64,000 nt of DNA from Casuarina equisetifolia (taxonomy: Eukaryota > Streptophyta > Magnoliopsida > Fagales > Casuarinaceae). Position 1 is the stretch's first letter, and every line of letters begins with the position of its first letter. The position numbers and the translations under genes are program-made. The stretch is taken from contig CM052354.1 of the NCBI GenBank assembly GCA_028551475.1, positions 27,551,258 to 27,615,257 of the forward strand, in the 5' to 3' direction. Positions 11,521 through 23,746 of this stretch are shown here, piece after piece. A model generated the notes under the pieces. The model was not told where the DNA came from. It searched no databases and saw nothing but the letters and a program-made list of their open reading frames with translations.

Positions 11521-13136
11521 ATGTCTTCCATGCAGAATCCTTTGGTTTTTACTTTTGGCATTTTAGGTAAGGATATGAAGAAGCTATTGACATCCCTCTC
11601 TTTTTCCCTTCGGGCTTTAGAACTTCATTTTGACGCAGTTTAGTATCATAACTAAGAACTTTTGTAAAAGACCATATCCACAGCTGCTGCTTTTAATAGC
11701 ATTACACTTTACACTTGTCCATACTGTGTAGAATTCTTATTTCCTCTCTTTGTGGTCAATTTTGCAGGTAACATTGTGTCCTTCGTGGTTTTTCTTGCTC
11801 CAGTGTAAGTTTCTTCCTTCCAATGACTATTCCGATGTACTTGTTCTGTTGTGTTGCAGTAAGGGACTAACTAGAATTAAAATCTCAACTTCACTCCAGA
11901 CCAACGTTTATCAGGGTTTATAAGAAGAAATCGACGGAAGGGTTTCAATCAGTTCCTTACGTGGTATCACTTTTCAGTTCGATGCTTTGGATGTACTATG
12001 CAACGGTTAAGACTGACGAGACCCTTCTCATTACTATTAACTCTTTCGGCTGTGTTGTGGAGACCATTTACATTGCTTTGTATGTCGTTTATGCACCAAA
12101 GCAAGCCAGGGTACGTAATTACTAAATCCTCTCTACACTACTGTTGTTTTGTGTTTTAACTTATTTCTGAAATAATCTACAAAATGGGATTACAGATCTT
12201 CACATTGAGGCTTGTTCTTCTGCTGAATTTTGGGGGCTTTTGCTTGATTCTTCTTGTCTCCCAATTCTTGGCGAAAGGACAAGGCCGTGTCCAATTTCTT
12301 GGAGGCATTTGTGTTGCTTTTTCTGTATGTGTCTTTGTAGCTCCCCTAAGCATCATGGTATCTTCCCTTCTCTCTAAATATCATCAATTTTTCGTTCTTT
12401 CTTTCCTTCTTCCTTCTTCCACATCGCTTACGTGTCGTTGTTTTAACTCATTCCCCATGCAGAGGGTGGTCATACGTACAAAGAGCGTGGAATTCATGCC
12501 TTTCCCCTTATCACTTTTCCTCACACTTAGTGCTGTTATGTGGCTCCTCTATGGTGTATTCCTCAGGGACTTTTATATTGCAGTAGGTCCTCGATCCTGA
12601 AACCAGAAACTGGAGACACGTTTTTCTCGACTCCCGAATTCCAGCCAAAAAAGCCTTTAAAATAACAATACTCTCCCCGTCCGCTCAACATAAGTTTTAA
12701 TAACCTTTCTCTGTCAAAAACTTTATGTCTCAATCGAACGACAAAAACTTAATAGCAATGGAAACCCACGTGATTGTTACTGATGTTTAGCCTACAGGAA
12801 ATTATTTTTCATTCATTAATGACGTTTTCTTTTTTCTGATATTCCATCATGCAGCTCCCAAACATCCTGGGACTCATCTTTGGCGTGCTTCAGATGGTGC
12901 TTTACTTCATCTACAAGAACTACAAGACACCCGTGAATCCTGAGCTACCACAAACTGCATCTGATGCAGCAAGATTGAGCACAACTATGACAACTGAGGT
13001 AAAGGTGTGTGGCGAGCCGCAATCTGATGATAAAGGGAAGACTGACCATCAAAATGAGCAGGAACACACACACCACGATGTGAAAAGCATTGATGCCTCA
13101 AACCAAGGCCAGTTGCCTGATAAGTGTGATGTTTAA
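11521..13136 (+). CDS. SWEET sugar transporter, clade III, copy A
   Basis: Six exons: 11521-11566, 11768-11804, 11900-12110, 12196-12357, 12463-12582 and 12855-13136. All introns are GT-AG; total 858 bp, 285 residues. Two MtN3/saliva triple-helix bundles (about residues 12-98 and 130-215) give seven membrane segments. The prolines of the conserved tetrad are visible in [21 protein letters not shown] and EFMPFPLS. A hydrophilic, Asp/Gln/His-rich C-terminal tail of about 70 residues follows. Sequence and tail length fit the sucrose-exporting clade III group (SWEET9-15). Family members move sucrose down its gradient across the plasma membrane, in phloem loading, nectar and seed filling. The gene is the partner of copy B in the segmental duplication. 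Its promoter has a 109-bp repeat that copy B lacks. The paralogue number within clade III cannot be set by eye. Confidence 0.93.
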
Positions 13137-13196
13137 TTGACTTGCAGTAACTTAACTCCTGTAGTTGGTTTAGTTGCTTAGACCCGGAAAGGTACC

Positions 13197-14480
13197 CAAC
13201 AGGTGCATAATCATTGACACTTGGAGCATCAATCCTTTTGCACCCTGGTTTTCAGGAGGGGTTATGACATTCCAAGACAATTGTGCATTCAGAAACATTC
13301 TGTATTTCTCCAAATAGTCACAAATCAAAAGTATAAGCTAGCTTTATTTCTCTAAATTTCTCTTAATGTTCCCATCTTCTAAGATGTTATCATCCATATG
13401 AAAGATAGAATTCAGAGAATGGATCATACAATCAGCTGAAAGAAACCATCATATGGAGATCCTGATAAGTATATAGCAAAGCAACACAAGATTATGAACA
13501 AACAAACAACCAATAGTAAGAAAAAGCTGGGCAAACAATTGCTAACCTTATGCACCGTTTAACCATCTCTCCAACATGTTTATCTTACATCATTACAACC
13601 CAATACAATTTTCAGCATTTATAGAAGCAGAAGCATGGCCCATGAATTTGCCACAGCACAATAAACAATAAATAATAGCTTCAACTGCCCAACTGAGTCT
13701 AATGCAGCAAGGTACTTACGATAATAATTCTAACATGCAATCGAAAAGACACCCTGCTGACTCTACTTAATACAGTAGAAAATACCTCAGAACAACCAAA
13801 AGGACGAGACTTTGTATCTCGAAGGGGGACCCAAACAAAAAAAAAGAAAAGGAGACACAGAGAGACAGAGTGCATGGTAAAAGCAGATATTTTACACGCT
13901 CAGCTGGATTCTGGGGACCCTCTTGCTCTAACCAAATAAAAAGGCACAAAATTTATTCCCCAGCGAACATAATTGGCAGTAATTAAATTTTACCAAAAGC
14001 CTTAAGACCCATTGAACATTCAACCCGATAGAGTGAACTCCAAGTCTCAAGGTACACAGCATTCAACATTCCCAGTTTCCAAGGTGAGGTATATAAATAC
14101 CCTTTCATATACAGACGAACTTGCTTATATAAGACTGCCGGCGAAAGAATCTAAACGGCAATGTAGCTTCTGCCTGGTTTCAAAGTTTCTGTATCAGTTT
14201 CCAAACCCAAAAGTGAAATTCTTGAATCACATACCTAAAGCCTCAACTTTTCAGACACTGATTGATTATACGTATTTAACAATAACAATAAAGTCGAGAA
14301 ATCTGAGAAAATTACCTAACGGTAATGAGAAAAGACGTCGATCACTTGCCGAGACCGTTGGGTCTCACGGAGGCCGTCGACGATGACTCTGTGTTGCGCT
14401 GGTATCGGAGATTGGCTCTGCTCAAGGGCCCAAGCTTCGCAATTTAACGCTGTATCTGCAGAAGCGTGTCTGTTGGGCAT
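13197..14480 (-). pseudogene. Truncated 5' copy of the NRPE7-type gene
   Basis: On the minus strand an ATG at 13296-13298 opens a frame reading MFLNAQLSWNVITPPEN and continues for about 30 codons. It matches the N-terminus of the gene at 7731-8258. Similarity stops at 13197, inside the coding region, where the sequence becomes the 3' flank of SWEET-A. The upstream part, including the intron-like stretch and the GC-richer 5' UTR exon (about 14310-14480), is retained. It lacks about 80 percent of the coding region, including the whole OB domain, so it cannot encode a working subunit. Its former promoter points towards the 3' end of SWEET-A. Confidence 0.85.
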
Positions 14481-14529
14481 ATCGGGGAAGTAAGGCCACT
14501 TTCTTTTCAGACCCACGTGGTAAAACAAA

Positions 14530-15479
14530 ACGACGACATTTCGAATACAGTTTGTTTTTACAACCGATAATTAAAAGAGATAGCTGATCATTAAAAAAAT
14601 ACCAAGTTAATATGCTAATAACACAAAAAAAAAATTATTTTGGTATATTCTCTTGCTCCAATAAAAAAATATAAAATTTTAATTTATAAATATTATTTTT
14701 TAATTTTAATTAAAAAAAAATATTAGCATTATTAATATTATTTTTTAATTTACACATGCAATATATGCTTATTTCGTTTTGCCATAAACAAGTTTTGGTA
14801 ACTTTATTACCGTTATTGTCTTATGTCCTAAAAATGATATGAAAGGCTTTTTATGGGAAATATGGATTTTAAGATAAACTAAAAAATGAATAATGCAACT
14901 TAATGGTAATAAAAAAAAAGTAACAAACTTAATTATAAAAAGGTTATAATAGGAAATAGCTCTAGCATCAATTAGAGAAAAAAAATATATTGACAATCAT
15001 AGGGTTATGGATCGCTAAAAGGCAACTCTTTGTGTATCTTGAGTCTAACAAATTTGAAGTGGAAGCTCTTTTTATTAATTATTTTATAATGAATCCTTTA
15101 CGGTGAGTTTATACAGGTTATAAATTATTCACAATTACATACTAGTGTTTTGTTAATGTGGTGTAATTATAAGGAATTAACTAATACAAGTAGTCAAAGA
15201 AAAAGCAATCAAAGAGAGACATGATAAGACAACAATAATAGAGAAGATAAACTTAAAAAAAAATAAAAAAAAGTATCTATTTTTTACATGTTTAGATAAA
15301 GTAATGAATTCTTTTTATATAAAAGAAAGAAGTTTGTTATTTGATAAAGCCAAATCTCAACCAGTTTTTTTATAAGCCTTTCAATCTTTCCATTTTGCTA
15401 TATACTTTTGAATGTTTGTAAGATTATTTATAAGCTTGTTGCGAGTATATAGCTGTAATTAGCTAGGGCAAATAGTTAA
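14530..15479. other. AT-rich spacer, second copy of 9500-10412
   Basis: No gene visible. It ends at the shared word CAAATAGTTA (about 15478), where similarity to copy 1 breaks off. Confidence 0.6.
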
Positions 15480-18400
15480 AAGCATTTTTTTTCTTGGGCT
15501 GGATGGGGCTAACACGCAAAACTGGGCTTTCAGCCAGCATTCCAGAGAGGGAAGAAAAAAATAAAAGAGAAGGGTGTCAGGTCCTACCGGGAGTCGAACC
15601 CAGGTCGCTGGATTCAAAGTCCAGAGTGCTAACCACTACACCATAGAACCGGTTTGGTAGTTTGTCAAATACTATTTTAATTAACCTTCTTATTAATTTA
15701 TTTCCAATTTGTTTTAGTTATATCCAGAGGCTAAGAAGCCCTAACGTCAAGGCAAGAAGGTGGGGGGAGGATGTCAACTTTATACGTGTTTAGAAGCTGA
15801 TACGGAATTTTAAAGTTGCATATCAATATTGAAGAGTGAAGTCCACCAATGTACACGGAAATAGGAGGCATAATCACTCCGATACAAAGTTTGGTTTAGA
15901 AACGCCCTTCTTTTTGTCTTTGTTTCCCTTTAATCCAATAAAATGGCACTCGGAAGTCACTTAAAAGAGTCAAAAGTAGCACGTTCTGCCACTTTTCGTT
16001 AGGTACAAGGTGGTCCGATTCCCTCTCATTTTGCATGTTGTACACCTGCTTCCACAACCTTCTGTCAGCAAGCCAATTACTTCATAATACTTGCGTAAAG
16101 GATCGATCCGTATCCCCCATTGCTTCCAATCAAACCCAATGGTTGCAGCGTCTTGTTCTGGAATTCTTTCAATTATTGCTTTAGTGGGTTTCATGATCAG
16201 CAAGGATCCCTTCACGGGACGGCTACACCTATGGGGTTTGGACCATGGACCCGTGAATCTTTTTGTTGGCTACACATCACAGCGCACAGCAGTAACCATG
16301 TTTAACCACTCAGCTTGAACAAAGTTCATGGAAGCCGAAACAACCACCAACCTTGTACGCTGTCATTGACCCAAATCATTAGAACTCGTACTAATTCCGT
16401 AACTACAAGCTAGGATCCTTCTTCTTCGCTCCTCCTGTTCCTATACTTTCCGACCTTTGCCTCACCAAAATGATATTGACAGAAAGGGAGTTTTGCCAGG
16501 GTAAAATCCTTCAAAAGAGGTTTAATCATGGGGACGTGCATGTCTGTGGGTCAACGATGGATGTCTCATGTCGTGTCGAAAGAGAAAGGTGACAAAAAGC
16601 TTACTTTGATGCCCGATCCACCATTCGATGGTATTATGTTTTCAACCGTAGGAAAATTAAGAGAAGCAGAACTTGCCAGCACACGTCTGTTGAAAATGTG
16701 TGAAAAAGCTGAAGTCTGCATGACCAAACAAACCCGAAAAAGAAAATGTGACAAGCATCTTAATCGAAGATAACCGAGTACCACTAAGTTGTGGTTCTCC
16801 TTCGTTCCCTCGACATATCAACCTAAACGCTAAGATCTTTGCTGCTTTTTGTAGTGTTTCCGGGATCTCACTGTACGAATGATTGCATAGTTCAAGAATG
16901 TATATCGATTCATCAAGCATTTATGAGTCGTGAAGCTTTGTCTGCATCGTCTCTTTTGGTGTTATGAATCAGAAAGTCGATCTCAAAGGGAACCAGCTAA
17001 CAAGGTTAAAATAACCTCAGAAAATTTCCATCCTCAAAATTCTGTGACTCACCCATTCATTATGGGTAGATAAGAACTTTCACACTAAAAAATAAGATTC
17101 AGATAATAAAGTTAAAATAAAATAATAATTCTCTAACTTTTAAGTTAATTTTTTAATTTTATATTTTAATTTATTATTTAAATTTAAATTAAATTTGTTC
17201 TATCTTACGTAACCTTAAACTCAGTGACATTCATGTGCAAGGTAAAACTAATTTTTAAGTTAAGACTGGATGACCTAAAACAATATCAATAAAACCTAAT
17301 CACACTACGTCCATCACGATTGATTATCTTTGCAACATGATAACCCCAAAAGTTTGGGATGAGCACAGTTCCACAAAGATGGTGACACCGAAGTCATCTC
17401 AAGAGGATAGGTTAGGTTGCTATGAAGTCCATTCGGAAATAATTGCTACCCCTACTGTGGCATCTTTTTCTCTAGAATCTTTATCCTTCTTATGGTTCGT
17501 AGATATAGAAGCCCGGTCGGGAAACGAGAAATTACTGAGTTTTCCGCGCAACAAAAGCAGCAAAAAAAGCCTCCCCTCCCCCCATAAAGAGTATAGAAAA
17601 TGATGGAAAATACGCAATCATTGCACTCCAATTGAATGCATTGCATCCAATCAGAAGGGATAACCTTTAGCCTAATGATCAAGTGGAATATCAAGGGCTG
17701 TTGATTCATAAATGATGGGACCAACTAATCTCGTTATTTCTACATCAATTTATCCTGTTTTTCACGATTTTGCTTTCCCTGAGTGCATCGGAAATTTTCG
17801 TGCGCACAGGTGGCAACGTTGAAAACCTGAAAAGATGAGATGGTTGCGTGTCGAGTTTAAGATTGCAAGGGAAAAAGAAATAATTAAATACATGCATCAG
17901 TCGAATCGTAAGGATCACTTCCATCCAACAAGATGATTGGTATCAATAATTTAAATTGCCAGGTCACACCCCATCAAGACAAAGATGGGGCCTAAACACA
18001 GTTTCCTTTAATCATTCATACCCATGTTATGGAATCGAACCGATATGCATTTATTTTGCAAAACAAGCCACGTACAAGTAGCTGCTGACAGAGGGCTTTC
18101 ACGTCTCAATTGGCAAGGAAGATTGGAATGTAAGGCTTAAAAACTTTGAACCATGTAGGATGGACAAGTGGGAAACAGCAGGCATAGCCACAGACGCAGC
18201 ATAAGCAAAGCTTCCTTGTGGCAGTGGCCATCCAGAAGCAAAGTTGATAACGAAGAGAAAAAGAGCACCTTGATTAATCGGTAATTGTTGAAGTTTCTTG
18301 AGTAAATAATGGGGAAAATAAGAGATTGAAACGTATCATGCAATACACGTGCACAGCCATCGTCGATCTCCTCAGCTCGCCATGAAAATATCTCATGTTG

Positions 18401-18507
18401 TAAATTGCCAACAAAGCGATGCATTATTATGGTATTGATAGGGATTGGGGCTTAGCTAATCTTAATTATTTTGAATCATAAGAGATACTTTAAGCAAATC
18501 TTATCTT
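15480..18507. other. 3-kb segment present only in duplication copy 2
   Basis: Copy 1 has only about 75 bp at the equivalent position (10413-10487). The segment holds the tRNA-Gln gene and otherwise no recognisable gene. An open stretch on the minus strand at about 18130-18320 reads through a hydrophobic run (ALFLFVINFASGWPLP) but matches nothing I know. No terminal inverted repeats or target-site duplication were seen at its edges. It may be an insertion in copy 2 or a deletion in copy 1. Confidence 0.55.
15579..15650 (-). tRNA. tRNA-Gln (anticodon UUG)
   Basis: The minus strand folds into a standard 72-nt cloverleaf without intron. The acceptor stem GGTTCTA pairs with TAGGACC (one G-T pair) and the discriminator is T. 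The anticodon stem CTGGA/TCCAG encloses loop CTTTGAA with anticodon TTG. The T arm carries GGTTCGACTCC, the internal B box; the A box is TGGTGTAGTGG. CCA is not encoded, as expected for a nuclear eukaryotic tRNA gene. A T-rich run on the minus strand, just past the 3' end (about 15558-15568), can serve as Pol III terminator. It sits in the 3-kb segment found only in duplication copy 2. Confidence 0.95.
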
Positions 18508-19251
18508 CCCAGGTGATCCTATTTAAAACTCTTCACCTACCACTTCAACCTGATCCTTACTTTTAATAACAACTAAAGCACTCACAAACTCAATACTATA
18601 ATTATCCAATTTTCTCTCTAAATTTTCTATTCAAACAAGCAGAATTCCTTTTGCAATATCAAGATGGTGGGAGAGGGAATTCTACCAATATACTTTGAGA
18701 GGAGGTAGATACATATAGTTGTCAGTAGAAGGAATGGTTCCACTTGGGACAACCAGAACAGGCTTTGAATCCACTATTTGCGCATGACAGTCAAAAGGTA
18801 ATTAGATAGAGCGCAATACCTTTGAACAAAACCCAAACTACCCTCACAAGAAGCATTCTAAAAAAAAAATGAGGGTTTTTTTTTTTTTTGTTACTTTTTT
18901 TGGCAATGGTGCATGTTATCTACATCATGTTACACATGTCCTAAGGGGATCTCAAAGCAGGAAAAATCTGTGTAAGATTAGTTTATGCCATGCGATTTTC
19001 CGGGTTATGGTGTGGCGGCAATACATTAGAGAAGTGCCAAATGGGGAGGGAGACTACTAAAGTACTGTGGAGATGGTCACTGTAATATGGCAAAGCCTTT
19101 TGTTGTTAGCATTAATCTGGCAGGATCGAAAGAGTTCGGTACGGGGCACAGTGGGATATCAATATTAAGTCGGCATGTTTGGTGGCTGGCGTATGGTACC
19201 ACCACCACACATAACTAATACATATCCCCGCTTCATGCAGCATGTTCACGG

Positions 19252-19264
19252 CACTATATAAATG
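19252..19264 (+). promoter_or_regulatory. TATA box of SWEET-B
   Basis: CTATATAAATGC lies about 150 bp upstream of the start codon at 19408, the same distance as in copy A. Confidence 0.6.
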
Positions 19265-19407
19265 CACCCTGCTGTGCGAAGGTTTGCAGCAAGGTTTGTG
19301 TCTGAGAAAGCTAGCGCTTCCCGTTCAAACCCTGCTCCATCACTTCAATTCTTTCTTCTGAGTCGCACAGAGATAGGAAGAGAAAGAGAAACTCATAAGA
19401 GATAGCC

Positions 19408-21196
19408 ATGTCTTCAGCACACAATCCTTTGGTTTTTACGTTTGGCATTTTAGGTAAAGATATGCAGAAGCTATTGACATCCCTCTGTTTTTCCTCTTGG
19501 CCTTTAGAACTTCATTTTGACACTGTTTAATATAATAACTAAAAACTTCTGCAGAGGACCATATCCACAGATGCTGCTTTTAATAGCATTACCCTTTACA
19601 CTTGTCTATACCGTGTAGAATTCTCATTTTCTTTCATGCAAGGAGTTATTCTAGAGACCTGATTGCCTCTCTTTGTTGTCAATTTTGCAGGTAACGTTGC
19701 GTCCTTCGTGGTTTTTCTTGCTCCAGTGTAGGTTTCTTCCTTTCAATGAATATTCCGAACTACCAGTTCTGTTGTTTTGCACTGAGGGACTAACTAGAAT
19801 TAAAATCTCAACTTCACTGTAGACCAACGTTTTTCAGGGTTTATAAGAAGAAATCGACGGACGGGTTTCAATCCGTTCCTTACGTGGTTTCACTTTTCAG
19901 TGCGATGCTTTGGATATACTATGCAACCCTTAAGGCTGATGAGCGCCTTCTCATTACTATTAATGCATTTGGCTGTGTTGTGGAGACCATTTACATTGCT
20001 GTATATGTCATGTATGCACCAAAGCAATCCAGGGTACTGAATTACTAAAATCTTCTCTCCCTCTACCTCGCTCTCTCTCTAACAGTATCGTAGTTATATG
20101 TACAACTTATTTCTGAAATAATCTAAAACATGGGATTACAGATCTTCACGTTGAGGCTTGTTCTTCTGCTGAATTTTGGTGGCTTTTGCTTGATTCTTCT
20201 TCTCTCCCAACTCTTGGCCAAAGGAGATGGCCGTGTCCGAGTTCTGGGAAGCATTTGTGTTGCTTTTTCTGTGAGCGTCTTTGTAGCTCCGCTGAGCATC
20301 ATGGTGAGTATCTTCCCTTCTCTCAAAAGATCATCAGTTTCTCGTTCTTTCTTTCGTTCTTCCTTCTTCCACATCGCTTACGTGTTGCCGTTTCAACTTT
20401 CTCCCCATGCAGAGGGTGGTAATTCGCACCAAGAGCGTGGAATTCATGCCGTTCCCCTTATCACTTTTTCTCACACTCAGTGCTGTTATGTGGCTCCTTT
20501 ATGGTGTATTTCTCAGGGATTTGTATGTTGCAGTAAGTCCTCGATCCTGGAACCAGAAACCTGAGATGCATCCTTCTCGATTCCCGAATTCCAGCTAAAA
20601 AGGCCTTTAAAATAACAATATTCTCCCCGCCGCTCAACAAAGTTCTAATAACATATTGCCCTCAACTTCTAAGTCGAATCATTGCTAGGGCCGCCGGTTG
20701 GTTGCTACGCTGCCTCAGATACATATTATAGAAAAATAACTATGGAACTTTTACATGATTTGAATAAGCAAATTCAAGCGTCCCTCTATTAAAACCTTTA
20801 TGTCGCAATCAAACCACAAAACGTATTAGCCATCGAAACCGAGGCTATTGTTACTGTTGCTTTGCCTGTCAGGGAATTAACTCATTAATGATGTTTTGTT
20901 TTTTCTGTTATTCAATCGTGCAGCTACCAAATATCCTGGGACTCATCTTTGGCGTGCTTCAGATGGTACTTTACGTCATCTACAAGAACTACAAGACACC
21001 CGTGGATCTTAAACTACCACAAACCAAATCTGATGCTGCAATGTTGAGCGCAACTGTGGCAACTGAGGTACAGGTGTGTGGCCAGCCCCAGTCTGAAGAG
21101 CATGGGAAGACTGACCCTCAAAACGAGCAGGAACAAACACACCATGATGTTGAAGCCTCAAACCATGGCCAGTTGTCTGATAAGTGTGATGTTTGA
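19408..21196 (+). CDS. SWEET sugar transporter, clade III, copy B
   Basis: Six exons: 19408-19453, 19691-19727, 19823-20033, 20142-20303, 20413-20532 and 20924-21196. Total 849 bp, 282 residues. Exon lengths match copy A except for the last, which is 9 bp shorter in the acidic/Gln-rich tail. The two MtN3 bundles and the proline tetrad ([29 protein letters not shown]) are intact and no reading-frame break was seen. It should function as a clade III sucrose exporter like copy A. The second intron begins GTAGGT rather than GTAAGT. Its promoter carries one unit of the 109-bp block instead of about 2.3. The most visible sequence differences from copy A are in intron 5, which is longer here (391 versus 272 bp), and in the tail. 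Confidence 0.93.
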
Positions 21197-21229
21197 TTGA
21201 CTTGTTTCGTAACCTAACTCTCTGGCTTA

Positions 21230-23600
21230 CTTACTTGTGCCTCTCTGGCTCTTCTTCTCACCATATATACATATGTGTATCTATCTATATATACATGTAT
21301 CACTATCCTATGCCTGTACCAGGGAGGCTGATTCCCATTTACTTCTCTGATGTTTCAATTCCAGCTGTTTGTTTGCGTGTAATCTCAGAGGCTGCTTATG
21401 GAAATACTTTGCTTTCGAGATGCTAATAATACCATTCCTAGCTTCGGCGCTATGGTGGAAGAAAAGTTTTCATGAATGGACGAGTTTCTTCCATGAAAGA
21501 ATCATGTTGTAGTGGACAATCTTAACACTTTCGACTTGACCAGGACCCAAAGTCATACATATGGCAAACGCACATAATGATTCCAACAGAGGAAATTAAC
21601 AGCTAATAAACTAATAATTCTGCGAATCGTATTACGACCGCATAACTTTTAAATTCCGAAATCATGCTAAAAGGTCCTAAACCTAGAATAGGATAACTAG
21701 ATACTTGGCTACAGTGGAAGCAGACCAACCTTTCGTTCAGACTATCATAGAAAATTTGATGACTCTTATTCCATGATTATGCAAGACAGCAAAGAAGTTC
21801 CTCGGATTCTCTAGAATATTTTTTAAGGTTGAAACTTTTGATGGAAAGATTTCCTCCAAGGACTTTATATTTTATAACCAAAATCATAAGCCAGGGAATC
21901 CCAGCATATCTATACAGCACATATAGTGAATCCTTCCTCAGTTCAGAACCCAGCAAGTGGCTTCTTCCTTTAAAGAAAGGGCAGTACTTGCAGAGTATTT
22001 GAACCAAGCTTAGTCGGAAATTGTACAGGAATGGAATAAATCACCTGATTATTCCTTAATGCGACAAGACTCCAGGGAATATTTTTCACTTTCGCCTCTA
22101 AGTACTTGTTTATATTAATTCTGACAAAGTATATGTATACGTACTTCTACTCTGAAACCAGTTCGTTTTTTTTTCAAACCTTTCGTCTTTGAAACGCCAC
22201 GACTGACCATCTTTGACACAATTAATCTTTACCTGCACAACCACTCTTCTTGCCGAACTCCAAACACATAAGCTTCTGTTTTCTATTATTTTCAGGAGTT
22301 AAATACTTCTTGACCTCGAGCTGAAAACAATAGGTGGGAATGATGTAGCTAGATTTTGGAGTTCACTCATCAAAAAAGATTACAAAAAAAGAAAGTCCAA
22401 AATACCATGTCTAGATGTACTCAATCAAGCTTATTTAAAATGGAAAAGGAAAGAAGAAATCTTTTCTGGGTGGTCCTTTAATGGGGTAATAGGCCCTAGA
22501 AAGTTCATAAATTTGTAGGTCACACCTTATGTGAGATACAAAATTCAAAGAAAGAGCAAGGAGGGGCGAGGGAGAGAGAGATGGGTAATTAATTTTGAAT
22601 GGATTCGACTTTAGCAAACATGCCGTTTCCCCTCGAGCTTGGAAATGATATGATCGACTGCATGTGAAGTAGCAGGTGGCTGCGAGATTCCAAAACCAGT
22701 CCACAGAAATAATATACAGGGCTAGGATTAGCAAGGCGGCTACGGGTCAAAAACGAAAGGCATTTCCTGAGTGGAAAAGGCAGCAAATCACACCTTTCAT
22801 CAAGGTGGTAAAGCCTCTGTCCACCGTTTGATGCCATCTTTAAGCCAAAGAGGGAAGGAGTGGGTAGAGGTTCAACCTCATCAAGTGCGATTACAAATCA
22901 AAAAGCTGCTTAGTGGAATCAGGATCCAAGGGTGGAAATCCCAAGTTCAGGTCCCTACAATCGCAAGTGGGCTTACGACTACCGTATATGGTAGAGGCCA
23001 CGTCTATGTCTCGTAGTGCCTTTTTTTTTTTTTTTCTTCGCTTTGGGGTTCTTTGTCGAGCTCTAGTGCATTCCATTCTTCTTTAAGCTCAACCATGGAA
23101 GTATGGCTCCAGTTGCACCAGTCATTTTCCTAGTACTAATGCGAGAGAATCTTACTGAAAAAGGAAGAGAATGGGCAAATTTTGTCCAATACTGAATATG
23201 TATAATTCCTAATCCCAACTGGGTTTTATTGCTCTGTGCTTGTTAATTTAATCGAGTAATTGACAGCAACAGACGTGGTTCAGTGTGCTTGGTCACTTAA
23301 CAATTTTGATTAAGTAGAACAGCAGCACCCTGTGAAATACCAGGAAGAGGCCCAAGTTTCCAAGAACCGACGTATTAGTTGGAAACATCTGAACCAGAGA
23401 GTGGGTGGCGCGTCAGAAAGGGCTCCAGTGGGACCACAGCTACTTGAATCCCACAAGGTAGAGAAGAAGACAGAGTTTCCTTTGCGCCAGGGGTTTAATA
23501 TGAGATAAAAACCGACCAAATAAGGTTATTTGTGCAGTTTTACACAGTAAACAACTGGGGTAGGAGCCCTCGGTTGCTTCCACATGCATGACACTTGACC
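21230..23600. other. Intergenic region SWEET-B / SWEET-C
   Basis: Beyond the SWEET-B 3' UTR and the SWEET-C promoter I see no gene. A SINE-like stretch at 22890-23035 is listed separately. Confidence 0.5.
22890..23035 (+). mobile_element. Possible tRNA-derived SINE remnant
   Basis: An A-box-like word TGCTTAGTGG (about 22908) is followed about 35 bp later by a B-box-like word AGTTCAGGTCCC (about 22944), and the stretch ends in a 15-T run (23021-23035). Box order, spacing and a terminal T run resemble plant tRNA-derived SINEs such as the Au type. Both boxes depart from consensus and no second copy is in the window, so the call is tentative. Confidence 0.3.
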
Positions 23601-23607
23601 ACCCATG

Positions 23608-23620
23608 CTCCCTATAAAAC
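23608..23620 (+). promoter_or_regulatory. TATA box of SWEET-C
   Basis: CTCCCTATAAAACG lies about 135 bp upstream of the start codon at 23747, in a position equivalent to the other two SWEET genes. Confidence 0.55.
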
Positions 23621-23746
23621 GTACCTCCTTCTGCCTTTGTGTGACATAAGAAGTGTTCCACTGAAAACACTGCGTTAGCTAGAGAGAGGGACGGAGAGAG
23701 AAGTCTTTAGTTTTAGCCTAAGAGAGTTTAGTTTGTGCCTGCAGAA

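Larger units (their letters stand above)
8158..13165 (+). repeat. Segmental duplication, copy 1 (NRPE7 5' part, spacer, SWEET copy A)
   Basis: The order 5' part of the polymerase subunit gene, AT-rich spacer, SWEET promoter, SWEET gene recurs at 13197-21225. Left homology begins at the shared word AACAGGxGCATAAT (about 8158 and 13197). Right homology fades just after the SWEET stop codons (13165 and 21225). The two copies are in direct orientation and nearly abut. Copy 2 is longer by about 3 kb because of the segment 15480-18507. Confidence 0.85.
13197..21225 (+). repeat. Segmental duplication, copy 2 (NRPE7 5' fragment, spacer, SWEET copy B)
   Basis: Same gene order as copy 1 at 8158-13165. 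Shared exon lengths in both SWEET genes (46, 37, 211, 162 and 120 bp before the last exon) and strong coding and intron identity show a fairly recent event. The NRPE7 part contains only the first 30 or so codons and upstream sequence, so the breakpoint fell inside that gene. Confidence 0.85.

Noticed and set aside
12184-12600. Continuous frame joining SWEET-A exons 4 and 5
   Set aside because: It is open through intron 4 by chance; clear GT-AG borders and the same layout in SWEET-B and C show that the stretch 12358-12462 is an intron.
16514-16773. Open frame starting MGTCMSVGQRWMSHVV
   Set aside because: No family match and no supporting splice sites. It lies in the copy-2-only segment, and evidence is insufficient to call a gene.
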